This document shows positions 4,941 through 11,808 of a stretch of DNA of 11,808 nucleotides, piece by piece. The notes beneath the pieces were generated by a model. That model was not told where the DNA came from, did no database searches, and saw only the letters and a program-made list of their open reading frames with translations. The position numbers were made by a program, and so were the translations under genes. The stretch comes from CANKBT01 sp038235705 (GTDB lineage: Bacteria > Actinomycetota > Actinomycetes > Mycobacteriales > SCTD01): NCBI GenBank assembly GCA_038235705.1, contig JBBSTR010000067.1:1-11808 (forward strand). Reading direction: 5' to 3'. The number at the start of each line of letters is the position of its first letter. Position 1 is the stretch's first letter.

Positions 4941-6739
4941 GCGCTGGCCCTGGCCGCAGCCGCACCCCCGATGCCCGGCTCGACCTCGGCGCGACCGCCC
5001 GTGGTGCCGCGCGCTCGCTGGTCGCCACGGTCCGGCCCCTGCTCCCCGGACGAGGCGACTACTCGGGGCTGCGCGGGTCCTGGAGACGCGACCTGGTCGC
5101 CGGTGTCACGGTCGGGATCGTCGCGCTCCCGCTCGCGCTCGCCTTCAGCGTGGCCACCGGGGTCGGCGCCGCACCCGGGCTTGTCACTGCCGTGGTCGCG
5201 GGTGCGGTCGCAGCGATCTTCGGCGGTTCCCACCTGCAGGTGTCCGGTCCGACCGGCGCGATGACCGTCGTGCTCGTCCCGCTCGTCGCCCAGTTCGGAC
5301 CGTCCGTGATCTACCCGGTCGCGCTGCTCGCTGGCCTCGTCGTGGTCGCCGCCGCCCTGCTGCGGGTCGGCCGGCTCCTGGCTTACGTCCCCTGGCCGCT
5401 GATCGAAGGCTTTACCGTCGGGATCGCCGTCGTCATCGCCGCCCAGCAGGTCCCCAGCGCGCTGGGCGTACCCAAGCCGGACGTCGAGAACGCGGCCGGC
5501 GCCGCAGCCGTCGCCCTCGGCCGGTTCGCCGAGCACCCGCAGTGGGCGTTGCTCGGCCTGCTCGCGCTGTCGGTCGCGCTGACCGCCGGACTTCCCCGGC
5601 TGCACCGCTCCTTGCCCGCAAGCCTGCTCGCCGTCGTCGCGGTCACTGTCGTCGCGGAGGCTGCGCACCTTCAGGTGGCCCGGATCGGGGCGCTGCCGTC
5701 CTCGCTGCCCGTGCCGGCGCTGCCCGACCTCAGCAACGCGAGCAGCCTGCTGATGCCAGCGATGATCGTTGCGTTCCTGGCCGCGCTGGAGAGCCTGCTG
5801 TCGGCCAGGGTCGCCGACGGGATGGCCGACACCGCCCGGCACGACCCCGACCGGGAGCTGTTCGGTCAGGGCCTGGCGAACATCGCCTCCGGGCTGTGCG
5901 GCGGCATGCCGGCAACCGGGGCGATCGCCCGCACCGCCGTCAACGCCCGCGCCGGGGCGCACACCCGCCTCGCCGCGCTCACCCACGCCCTCGTCCTTGC
6001 CGGGATCATCTACGCCGCCTCCGGGCTGGTGGGACGGATCCCGCTCGTCGCCCTCGCTGGCGTCCTGCTGGTCACCGCCTACCGGATGGTCGAGCGGCAC
6101 AACGTCCGTGCCGTGCTGCACTCCACCCGTACCGACATCCTCGTGTTCAGCCTCACCGCGATCGGCACCGTGGCGTTCGACCTCATCAAGGCGGTGGAAG
6201 CCGGCCTCGTCGTCGCCACGGTCCTGACCCTGGCGCACCTGGCCAAGACGGCTCAGGCCACGGCCGAGCCTCTGAGCAGCGACGGCCTCGACAGCGACGC
6301 CGAGCACGCCCTGCTCACCGCGCACGTCCTGACGTACCGCCTGGACGGGCCGCTGTTCTTCGCCGCCGCCGCCCGATTCCTCGACCAGCTGACCGCGATC
6401 AGCGACGTCCGGGTCGTCATCCTGCGGCTGAGCAACATGGCGATGCTCGACGCCACCGGCGCCCGGGCCCTCGGTGAGATCGTCGACCAGCTCGCTGAAC
6501 GGGGCATCACGGTCCTGCTGAAGGGCGCCAGCCAGGAGCACACCCGGTTGCTCACCGCCGTCGGCGCACTGGCGCCGCTGCTGGCGCAGAACCACGTCTT
6601 CACCAGCCTGGCCGACGCGGTGGCGCACGCCCGCCAACACGTCGCCCGGATGGCAAGCACACCAGGGTCAGGAATGCCAGCCGCGCCCTCTACCCGGTCA
6701 GGGGACGCGACACCTCGGCGACACACAGCTCCGGGGTGA
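4937..6739 (+). CDS. SulP-family anion transporter with STAS domain
   Basis: A 600-residue SulP (SLC26-like) transporter of the cytoplasmic membrane. Members carry sulfate, bicarbonate or dicarboxylates, and sequence alone does not settle the substrate. Residues about 50-440 hold the transmembrane domain, with the conserved LPLALAFSVATGVGAAPGL (64-82), the following HLQVSGPTGAM (99-109) and MPATGAIARTAVN. Residues about 455-570 form a cytoplasmic STAS domain with MLDATGARAL; Asp505-Ala-Thr507-Gly is the position phosphorylated in anti-sigma antagonists. The GTG start overlaps the ArsR stop. The basic tail of about 30 residues after the STAS domain overlaps the end of the converging regulator gene by 50 nt. 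The nearby sulfur genes make sulfate or sulfite a reasonable guess; no carbonic anhydrase is next to it. Confidence 0.92.
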   Translation: MSAGPGRSRTPDARLDLGATARGAARSLVATVRPLLPGRGDYSGLRGSWRRDLVAGVTVGIVALPLALAFSVATGVGAAPGLVTAVVAGAVAAIFGGSHLQVSGPTGAMTVVLVPLVAQFGPSVIYPVALLAGLVVVAAALLRVGRLLAYVPWPLIEGFTVGIAVVIAAQQVPSALGVPKPDVENAAGAAAVALGRFAEHPQWALLGLLALSVALTAGLPRLHRSLPASLLAVVAVTVVAEAAHLQVARIGALPSSLPVPALPDLSNASSLLMPAMIVAFLAALESLLSARVADGMADTARHDPDRELFGQGLANIASGLCGGMPATGAIARTAVNARAGAHTRLAALTHALVLAGIIYAASGLVGRIPLVALAGVLLVTAYRMVERHNVRAVLHSTRTDILVFSLTAIGTVAFDLIKAVEAGLVVATVLTLAHLAKTAQATAEPLSSDGLDSDAEHALLTAHVLTYRLDGPLFFAAAARFLDQLTAISDVRVVILRLSNMAMLDATGARALGEIVDQLAERGITVLLKGASQEHTRLLTAVGALAPLLAQNHVFTSLADAVAHARQHVARMASTPGSGMPAAPSTRSGDATPRRHTAPG

Positions 6740-7349
6740 CGAACGGCTGCAGAGAGGGCGTCTGGCCCACGTGCAGCCGCTCCAGCGCGCCCCGCATCAG
6801 CCCGAGGTGCACCGTGCACACGACCTGCGGATGGGACTCGGCCAGCGCTCGGAACGGGCAGGCGTGCAGCTCCCAGCGGCGGCGGTCGGGCTGGTCCACC
6901 AACAAGGGCGCGAAGCCCAGCCGGTCGAAGAGCTGGCCCACCCGCTCGGTCGCCTCGTCCCAGGTGGACGATCCGGCGCGCTCGGCCGGCACCTCGTGCT
7001 CGGCCCACCGCCGGCCGGCCCGCTCGGCGAAGTCCTCTGCGTCCGGTTCGGCCGCCAAGGCGCCGGTAAGCACCTCCGCCAGCTGCCGGTCCCCGTCCTC
7101 GGCGGGGATCGCGCGGTAGAGCTGCCGTGGACGACCCGGTCGACCCACCCGCTCGGGACGACGCTGGACCAGCCCGGCGTCCTCGAGCACGTCGAGGTGG
7201 AACCGGACGGTGGTCACGTGCACGCCGATCGACGCGGCCAGCGAGGCGGCGTCGAGCGGCTGCTCGGCCGAGCGCAGGGTCTCCAGCAATCGTCGACGGG
7301 AGGCCACGGACAGAGCGGTGTGCCGTCGGTCTTCCGTCTTCGTGGTCAC
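6690..7349 (-). CDS. Winged-helix regulator with SufR-like C-terminal Cys/His cluster
   Basis: A 219-residue regulator. Residues about 12-80 form an ArsR/DeoR-type winged helix: ASRRRLLETLRSAEQPLDA, then the recognition segment VHVTTVRFHLDVLEDAGLV, then the wing RRPERVGRPGRPRQLY, a form seen in SufR-like proteins. The C-terminal half has HACPF (Cys164), VVCTVHLGLM (Cys178, His181) and PELCVAEV (Cys209), a pattern like the Fe-S ligands of SufR-type regulators. A redox or Fe-S signal is inferred. The start is GTG at 7347-7349; no strong Shine-Dalgarno is seen, and an AT-rich stretch (TAAGATAAAG) lies just upstream. Its 3' end overlaps the SulP gene tail-to-tail by 50 nt. No suf genes are in view, so the target is unknown. 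Confidence 0.8.
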   Translation of the reverse strand: MTTKTEDRRHTALSVASRRRLLETLRSAEQPLDAASLAASIGVHVTTVRFHLDVLEDAGLVQRRPERVGRPGRPRQLYRAIPAEDGDRQLAEVLTGALAAEPDAEDFAERAGRRWAEHEVPAERAGSSTWDEATERVGQLFDRLGFAPLLVDQPDRRRWELHACPFRALAESHPQVVCTVHLGLMRGALERLHVGQTPSLQPFVTPELCVAEVSRPLTG

Positions 7350-7457
7350 GACCCGAACTTTATCTTATCGTGCTCCTCTAAAAAGCCGGCGATCTTCCCC
7401 TTGGCCTGATTGGGTCCGCCTGCGATGCTCACGGGCAGCAGCACGGGAAGGAGCGGC

Positions 7458-7739
7458 ATGGCAGAGGGACCCGGCGTGACGCAGACCGTGCCCGGAGGGG
7501 TCGTCCACGCACTGCCCGACGACCTGCAGGCGATGCTCACCGTTCACCCGGCGGTGCTCGCCGCCTGGGTGGACATCACTCCGCTGGCCCGCAACGAGTT
7601 CATCTGTTGGGTCGAGGACGCCAAGCAGGCGAAGACCCGTGAGCGGCGGATCCGACGTACGAAGGCAGAGCTGGAGGAGGGCAAGCATCGGCCCTGCTGC
7701 TGGCCCGGCTGCAAGCACCGAGAACGCACGGGCTCATGA
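7458..7739 (+). CDS. Short YdeI/OmpD-associated-family protein
   Basis: A 93-residue protein. The core VHALPDDLQAMLTVHPAVL, then LARNEFICWVEDAKQAKTRERRIRRT, matches the C-terminal region of the YdeI/OmpD-associated (bacteriocin-protection-like) family, in which a Pro-x-Asp-Leu segment is followed by a basic helix ending in KxxxTRxRRI. The molecular function of the family is unclear. The ATG at 7458 is chosen over an upstream in-frame start at 7410 because AAGGAG (7448-7453) precedes it by 4 nt. The tail CCWPGCKH adds a CC-x3-C-x-H cluster that could bind metal, which is speculative. The gene is divergent from the SufR-like regulator, with about 110 nt between them, and its stop overlaps the end of the converging membrane-protein gene by 6 nt. 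Confidence 0.72.
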   Translation: MAEGPGVTQTVPGGVVHALPDDLQAMLTVHPAVLAAWVDITPLARNEFICWVEDAKQAKTRERRIRRTKAELEEGKHRPCCWPGCKHRERTGS

Positions 7740-8204
7740 CCTCAGGTGGGTCAGGGTCAGGCCGATCGGCACGCTGACCCCGAGGAGCACGTAGAGCACC
7801 CGCACGACCACCGCGTGCAGGTGGCGGGTCGCGCCCCGGGTCTCCGACGCGGCGAGGATCAGCCCCGCGAGCAGGACCACGCCCCCGACGTCGGCGACGA
7901 AGGGCAACGAGGCCAGCGCACCGAGGATGACCAGCAGGTTGCCGAGGTTCCAGGCCACCGGCCGGGCCCAAGGGTGGTCGCGGTCGGGGGACGTACGACC
8001 GAGGATGTCGGCCTGCCTGCTGAGCAGGCACTGAGCCACACCGCAGACCAGCACGAGGTACGCCGCGAGCCAGCTGCCCTTGGTGAGGTCGAGGGGACCC
8101 GTCACCGCAGCCGTCAAGCCGCCGGCGACGACGAACGCCACCCCGAGCGCGTACCCGAGAGCGTCGACGGTCTCGGTCGTGCTGCGGTCGGCAGTGAGGG
8201 TCAA
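7734..8204 (-). CDS. Five-helix integral membrane protein, unknown function
   Basis: A 156-residue hydrophobic protein with predicted membrane segments near residues 15-34, 45-61, 83-101, 103-120 and 131-151. Between helices 2 and 3 is a polar loop (SRQADILGRTSPDRDHPWA). There is no cleavable signal peptide and no motif I recognise, so no function is assigned. The only in-frame start ahead of the first helix is TTG at 8202-8204, and a GGATGGA lies about 8 nt upstream as a possible ribosome site. It is divergent from fdxA with an 80-nt gap and convergent with the YdeI-family gene (6-nt overlap). High third-position GC across the frame supports it as a real gene. Confidence 0.7.
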   Translation of the reverse strand: MTLTADRSTTETVDALGYALGVAFVVAGGLTAAVTGPLDLTKGSWLAAYLVLVCGVAQCLLSRQADILGRTSPDRDHPWARPVAWNLGNLLVILGALASLPFVADVGGVVLLAGLILAASETRGATRHLHAVVVRVLYVLLGVSVPIGLTLTHLRS

Positions 8205-8225
8205 GGCAACGATCCATCCCGACCG

Positions 8226-8253
8226 TTGGGAGTACGGTCATCCTGCAAACTAT
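8226..8253 (+). promoter_or_regulatory. Possible fdxA promoter
   Basis: TTGGGA (8226-8231), a 16-nt spacer and AACTAT (8248-8253) lie upstream of fdxA, leaving a leader of about 25 nt that contains the AAAGGA ribosome site (from about 8271). The boxes are weak matches, so this is tentative. Confidence 0.35.
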
Positions 8254-8284
8254 CCCATGCCTGCACAACCGAAAGGACATCACC

Positions 8285-8623
8285 GTGACCTACGTCATCG
8301 CCGAGCCGTGCGTGGATGTCAAGGACAAGGCCTGCATCGAGGAGTGCCCTGTCGACTGCATCTACGAGGGTGGCCGCTCGCTCTACATCCACCCCGACGA
8401 GTGCGTGGACTGCGGCGCCTGCGAACCGGTCTGCCCGGTGGAAGCGATCTTCTACGAGGACGACACGCCGGAGCAGTGGAAGGACTACTACCGCGCCAAC
8501 GTCGACTTCTTCACCGAGACGACCAGCCTGGGCTCGCCCGGCGGAGCGAGCAAGGTCGGCCCGATCGATCTGGACCACCCGGTCGTGCTGGCCGTGCCGC
8601 TCGGGAAGAACACCGCCGAGTAG
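8285..8623 (+). CDS. fdxA: Seven-iron ferredoxin FdxA
   Basis: A 112-residue cytoplasmic electron carrier with one [3Fe-4S] and one [4Fe-4S] cluster. The cysteine layout matches Azotobacter FdI and mycobacterial FdxA. Cys9, Cys17 and Cys50 should bind the 3Fe cluster; Cys21, Cys40, Cys43 and Cys46 the 4Fe cluster; Cys25 is the extra cysteine. The motifs are CIEECPVDCIY and CVDCGACEPVCP. The C-terminal extension (about 60 residues, including TPEQWKDYYRANVDFF) is typical of the actinobacterial type. The GTG start follows AAAGGA by about 8 nt. The partner enzymes cannot be told from this window: the nearby GMC oxidoreductase is a flavoprotein that does not normally use ferredoxin. The gene stands alone, divergent from the membrane protein and convergent with the GMC gene. 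Confidence 0.95.
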   Translation: MTYVIAEPCVDVKDKACIEECPVDCIYEGGRSLYIHPDECVDCGACEPVCPVEAIFYEDDTPEQWKDYYRANVDFFTETTSLGSPGGASKVGPIDLDHPVVLAVPLGKNTAE

Positions 8624-8653
8624 TCGGCCCGAGCGGCCCAGGCGGCCCAGGCG

Positions 8654-10498
8654 TCAGCCGACCCCGACCGTCTCGTGCAGGTGGAGGCCGTGCTCTTTCG
8701 CGATCAGCTCCGCCGCCTTCTCGCCGATCATGATCGTGGGCGCGTTGGTGTTGCCAGAGGTGACGTTCGGCATCACGCTGGCGTCCGCGACCCGCAGCCG
8801 GGCCACTCCCAGGACGCGAAGGTCGGCGTCGACGACGCTGCCGATCCGGCAGGTCGAGGTCTCGTGGTAGACGGTGAGCGCGTAGTGCCGTGCGAGGTCC
8901 TCGAGCAGCTCGTCGCTCGGCACGTCGCCCGGGGAGTGGCCGTGCGACTCGGCCAGCTTCGGTGGCACGTGCAGCGGCCCCATGCCGGGGACCGGCCACG
9001 CCGCGACCAGCTCGAGGGCCCGGCGCATGACCGACACCATCACCGTCACGTCGTACGGGTCGGAGAAGTAGTTCAACGAGATGACCGGCGGTTCCGACGG
9101 GTCCGCGCTGGCGAGCCGCACCTCCCCTTCGCTGTGCGGCTGCACCGGGTTGGGAAGCATCACGACAACTTCGGCGTCGGCAGCCAGCGTTACCGCGGCG
9201 TCCTCGAAGTATTCGTCGGGATCGACCCGGAACAGGGCTCGCCACAGGTCCGGGGTGTAGCCGCAGACCAGGAAGCCGATCTGCGCGTCGTGGGTGTGCT
9301 CGTCGCCGAGCCCCGTCGAGTACCAGAGCCCCGCGTCGTAGAGCGAGGACGAGACCAGGCTGCGGCCGGTGGTCGCCCACTCGCCGAGCCGCCGCTCGGC
9401 CTCAGCCTTGACGCCGGCCAGCTCGGGCGGCAGGTCCACGTCGTCGCGCGGGTCCGCCGGGAGCGGACCTGCGGGGGCGCGCAGCGCGTCCGGCCCGAGC
9501 GACAGGGCGACCTCGGTCATGGTGAGCCCGATGCCGGGGGCCGGGAAGAGCATGGGCGTGTGCAGGTGGTCCTTCAGGTGCTTGCCGACGTCGGGCAGGT
9601 CCAGGCGGCAGTCGATGCCGACCTGCGCCAGCTCGTCCTTGGGGCCGATGCCGGACAGCAGCAGGAGCTGCGGCGAGCCGATGGCACCGGCAGACAGCAC
9701 GACCTCGCGCGTGGCGGTGACGGTCTGCACGTCGCCGTCCCGGGTCAGGTATTCCACGCCGGTGGCGGCCAGGGACTCCCCCGAGCCGTCGAGCAGGATC
9801 CGCTGCACCGTTGCGTACGGGATGACGACGAGGTTCTCGCGGGTCGCCATCACCGGCTCGAGGAAGGCGTGGAAGGTCGAGCTGCGCTTGCCGTCCTTGG
9901 TCGTGGTCTGGAACAGCGACGCCACGCCCTCGGGTCGGGACCGGTCCGACCCGTTGTAGTCGCCGGTGGCGATGCCCGCCGCGGCGGCCGCGTCGACGAA
10001 CTGCTGAGCAGCCGGGATCACGGGAGAGCGGACGGAGACGCCGAGCGGGCCGTCCGGGTTGTGGGCGTCGTGGTCCACGACGATGTCGCCGCTGGGCTGG
10101 ATGCCCTCGGACTTCTTGAAGTAGGGCAGCACCTCGTCGTGCCCCCAGCCGCGAGCACCGCCGTCGGCCCAGGAGTCGAAGTCACCGGGGTGGCCGCGCA
10201 CGTACGCCATGTAGTTGATGCCCGAGGAGCCGCCGAGCATCTTGCCGCGAGGCACCATCATCCGACCCTCTGCCAGCCCGCGCCCGACACCGCCAGCGTC
10301 GCCGGTGTACATCCAGTCGGTCTCCGGGTTCAGCTGCAGCGACGCGACGGCTGCGGGCATGGACTCCTCGGGCGGCGGCGGGCCGCCCGCCTCGACCAGC
10401 GCGACCCGGGCGGACGGGTCCTCGGACAGCCGAGCGGCGAGGACTGCGCCGGCCGATCCTCCTCCGACGATGACGACGTCGAACTGCTGCTCTGCCAC
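8654..10498 (-). CDS. GMC-family FAD oxidoreductase (choline/alcohol dehydrogenase-like)
   Basis: A 614-residue flavoprotein that oxidises an alcohol; the substrate is not evident. The N-terminal FAD site is VVIVGGGSAGAVLAARLSE (8-26) with LVEAGG. GMC signature 1 is GKMLGGSSGINYMAYVRG (85-102), and signature 2 is AGAIGSPQLLLLSGIG. The catalytic base is His545 in YHETSTCRIG, where most relatives read HxxGTCRMG. The C-terminal SGNTNAPTIMIGEKAAEL (about 581-598) supplies the Asn partner. The protein is longer than many GMC enzymes because of an acidic insert near residues 330-400. The GTG at 10498 follows AAAGGTGGA and places the FAD motif at the usual distance; an ATG at 10519 is possible. There is no export signal, and the neighbours do not suggest a pathway. 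Confidence 0.9.
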   Translation of the reverse strand: MAEQQFDVVIVGGGSAGAVLAARLSEDPSARVALVEAGGPPPPEESMPAAVASLQLNPETDWMYTGDAGGVGRGLAEGRMMVPRGKMLGGSSGINYMAYVRGHPGDFDSWADGGARGWGHDEVLPYFKKSEGIQPSGDIVVDHDAHNPDGPLGVSVRSPVIPAAQQFVDAAAAAGIATGDYNGSDRSRPEGVASLFQTTTKDGKRSSTFHAFLEPVMATRENLVVIPYATVQRILLDGSGESLAATGVEYLTRDGDVQTVTATREVVLSAGAIGSPQLLLLSGIGPKDELAQVGIDCRLDLPDVGKHLKDHLHTPMLFPAPGIGLTMTEVALSLGPDALRAPAGPLPADPRDDVDLPPELAGVKAEAERRLGEWATTGRSLVSSSLYDAGLWYSTGLGDEHTHDAQIGFLVCGYTPDLWRALFRVDPDEYFEDAAVTLAADAEVVVMLPNPVQPHSEGEVRLASADPSEPPVISLNYFSDPYDVTVMVSVMRRALELVAAWPVPGMGPLHVPPKLAESHGHSPGDVPSDELLEDLARHYALTVYHETSTCRIGSVVDADLRVLGVARLRVADASVMPNVTSGNTNAPTIMIGEKAAELIAKEHGLHLHETVGVG

Positions 10499-10617
10499 GG
10501 GTCCACCTTTCAGGGTCATGGCCGCGCCACCCGGTCGGACACCGCTGAGGCTGGCGCCGAAGTGTGGCACACGCCACCCCGGGCCCACGCCGCCAGCAGG
10601 AGGCGGGTGCTGCTCGG

Positions 10618-11808
10618 TCAGGTCGGGGCCGCGGCCAGCTGCGCGGCGTGCAGCCGTCGGTAGGCGCCGTCGCGGGCGAGCAGCTGCTCGTGGCTGCCCT
10701 GCTCGACGATGTCGCCGTCCTCCATCACCAGGATCAGGTCGGCGTCCCGGACGGTCGACAGCCGGTGGGCGATGACGAAGCTGGTGCGGTCGCTCCGCAG
10801 CGCCGACATCGCGTGCTGGACGAGCACCTCGGTGCGGGTGCCACCGAGCTGGTGGTCTCGTCCAGGATCAGCACCGAGGGCTCGGCGACGAACGCCCGGG
10901 CGATGGTGATCAGCTGACGCTCGCCGGCGCTCAGGTTCTCGCCGTTCTCGGTCACCAGGGTCTCGTAGCCCTCCGGCAGGCTGTGCACGAAGCGGTCGAC
11001 GTAGCAGGCGCGGGCGGCTGCCTCCACCTGCTCGCGGGTGGCGTCGAGCCGGCCGTACGCGATGTTGTCGGCGATCGTGCCCGCGAACAACCAGGTGTCC
11101 TGCAGCACGATGCCGATCGGCGCGCGCAACGCCGTGCGGCTGAGCCCGGCGATGTCGACGCCGTCCAGCATGATGCGGCCGGCGTCCAGCTCGTAGAACC
11201 GCAGGATCAGGTTGACCAGGGTGGTCTTGCCGGCTCCGGTGGGTCCGACGATCGCGACGGTCTGGCCCGGCTCGGCGACGAGCGAGAGGTCCTCGACGAG
11301 CGGGCGATCGGGCACGTACCGGAAGGCGACGTGCTCGAAGCAGACCCGTCCAGGCGTACGGGCAGCAAGCGTCGGTCCGTCGACGGGGTCGGCGGACTCG
11401 TCCGGCGCGTCGAGCAGCTCGAAGACCCGCTCGGCGGAGGCCACCCCGGACTGCAGCTGGTTGACCAGCGACGCGGCCTGGGTGAGCGGCTGGCTGAACT
11501 GGCGGGAGTACTGCACGAAGGCCTGGACGTCACCCAGGGTGATCGCCCCGCTGGTGACCCGCAGTCCGCCGACGACGGCGATCGCGACATAGCTGAGGTT
11601 GCCGACGAAGGCCAGCAGCGGCTGGATGAGCCCGCTGACGAACTGCGCGCCCGCGCTGGCTTGGTAGAGCTTCTCGTTGTCCTGCTCGAACTGCTCCTGG
11701 ACCTGCTCCTGCCGGCCATACACCCGGACGAGGTCGAGCCCGGTGTAGGTCTCCTCGATGCGGCCGTTGAGCGCCCCGGTGCGGGCCCACTGGGCGACGA
11801 ACATCGGC
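10618..11808 (-). pseudogene. ABC exporter (membrane/ATPase fusion), 5' truncated and frameshifted
   Basis: This is the 3' part of an ABCB-type half-transporter; the start lies beyond the right edge. The visible part begins in the membrane domain (ALNGRIEETYTGLDLVRVYG, then LQPLTQAASL-like helices) and runs into the nucleotide-binding domain: Walker A GPTGAGKTT (about 11221-11247), Q-loop IGIVLQDTWLF, signature ENLSAGERQ, and Walker B SVLILDE (about 10857-10880). After DETTSSV the frame is lost. The rest of the domain (QHAMSALRSDRTSFVIAHRL with the H-loop His, then the usual tail) continues in another frame to TGA at 10618-10620. Restoring one base between 10840 and 10841 would give DETTSSVDTRTEVLVQ and repair the gene. 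It is either a recent pseudogene or a sequencing error. The exported substrate is unknown. Confidence 0.85.

Noticed and set aside
4835..6640. 601-codon open frame on the minus strand opposite the SulP gene
   Set aside because: Its composition is low-complexity (Gly, Asp, Gln, Arg), typical of the antisense of a high-GC gene, and the plus strand encodes a clear SulP protein.
7350..7457. Operator for the SufR-like regulator in the divergent gap
   Set aside because: The AT-rich TTTATCTTATC stretch stands out, but I found no convincing dyad or promoter pair to call.
8612..8650. Short hairpin (GCCGA/TCGGC) and repeated GCGGCCCAG after fdxA as a terminator
   Set aside because: The stem is only 5 bp with no U-tract, and such repeats are common by chance at this GC content.
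10499..10617. Gene or terminator between the GMC and ABC genes
   Set aside because: Only a weak CCGCC/GGCGG stem is visible and no separate coding frame has a start with support.
8675..10663. 662-codon open frame on the plus strand opposite the GMC gene
   Set aside because: Antisense shadow: the GMC signatures on the minus strand are unambiguous and this frame has no recognisable domain.
10836..10846. Programmed ribosomal frameshift in the ABC gene
   Set aside because: There is no slippery heptamer at the site, and a single-base deletion fully explains the break.

Overview
The window comes from a high-GC actinobacterium. Codon third positions are almost all G or C, GTG and TTG starts are common, several promoters appear to give leaderless mRNAs, and there is a seven-iron FdxA ferredoxin of the actinobacterial kind. 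The genus cannot be fixed from sequence alone. No tRNA, rRNA, CRISPR array or insertion sequence was seen.

Region 1 (1-4456, apart from a small gene tail at 1-99) is a minus-strand sulfur-detoxification cluster. In transcription order it holds a group III-type truncated globin (4456-3962), a metallo-beta-lactamase/double-rhodanese persulfide dioxygenase-like protein (3917-2559), two candidate small genes not described by longer ORFs (a 30-residue peptide with four cysteines, 2527-2435, and a 54-residue protein, 2368-2204), a GntR/UTRA regulator (2161-1331), a single-domain rhodanese (1334-1002) and a TauE/SafE-type anion exporter (956-114). A 13-bp sequence, TTGTCCGTACATT, occurs exactly twice: over the predicted -10 of the GntR gene, and 27-39 nt upstream of the persulfide dioxygenase start. 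This suggests that the GntR protein controls itself and the sulfur genes. A plausible route is that persulfide is oxidised to sulfite by the MBL protein, sulfane sulfur is moved by the rhodaneses, and sulfite or a related anion leaves through TauE.

Region 2 (4457-6739) reads rightward from a divergent control region. An ArsR-family repressor and a SulP anion transporter with a STAS domain overlap by GTGA and are probably translationally coupled. A TTGAC-N6-GTCAA dyad lies inside the predicted ArsR promoter.

Region 3 (6690-8623) has a winged-helix regulator with a C-terminal Cys/His pattern like iron-sulfur SufR-type proteins, a short YdeI-family protein, a five-helix membrane protein of unknown function, and FdxA.

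Region 4 (8654-11808) has a GMC flavin oxidoreductase and, running off the right edge, the 3' part of an ABC exporter gene. That gene carries an apparent one-base deletion near 10840, which splits its nucleotide-binding domain between Walker B and the H-loop.
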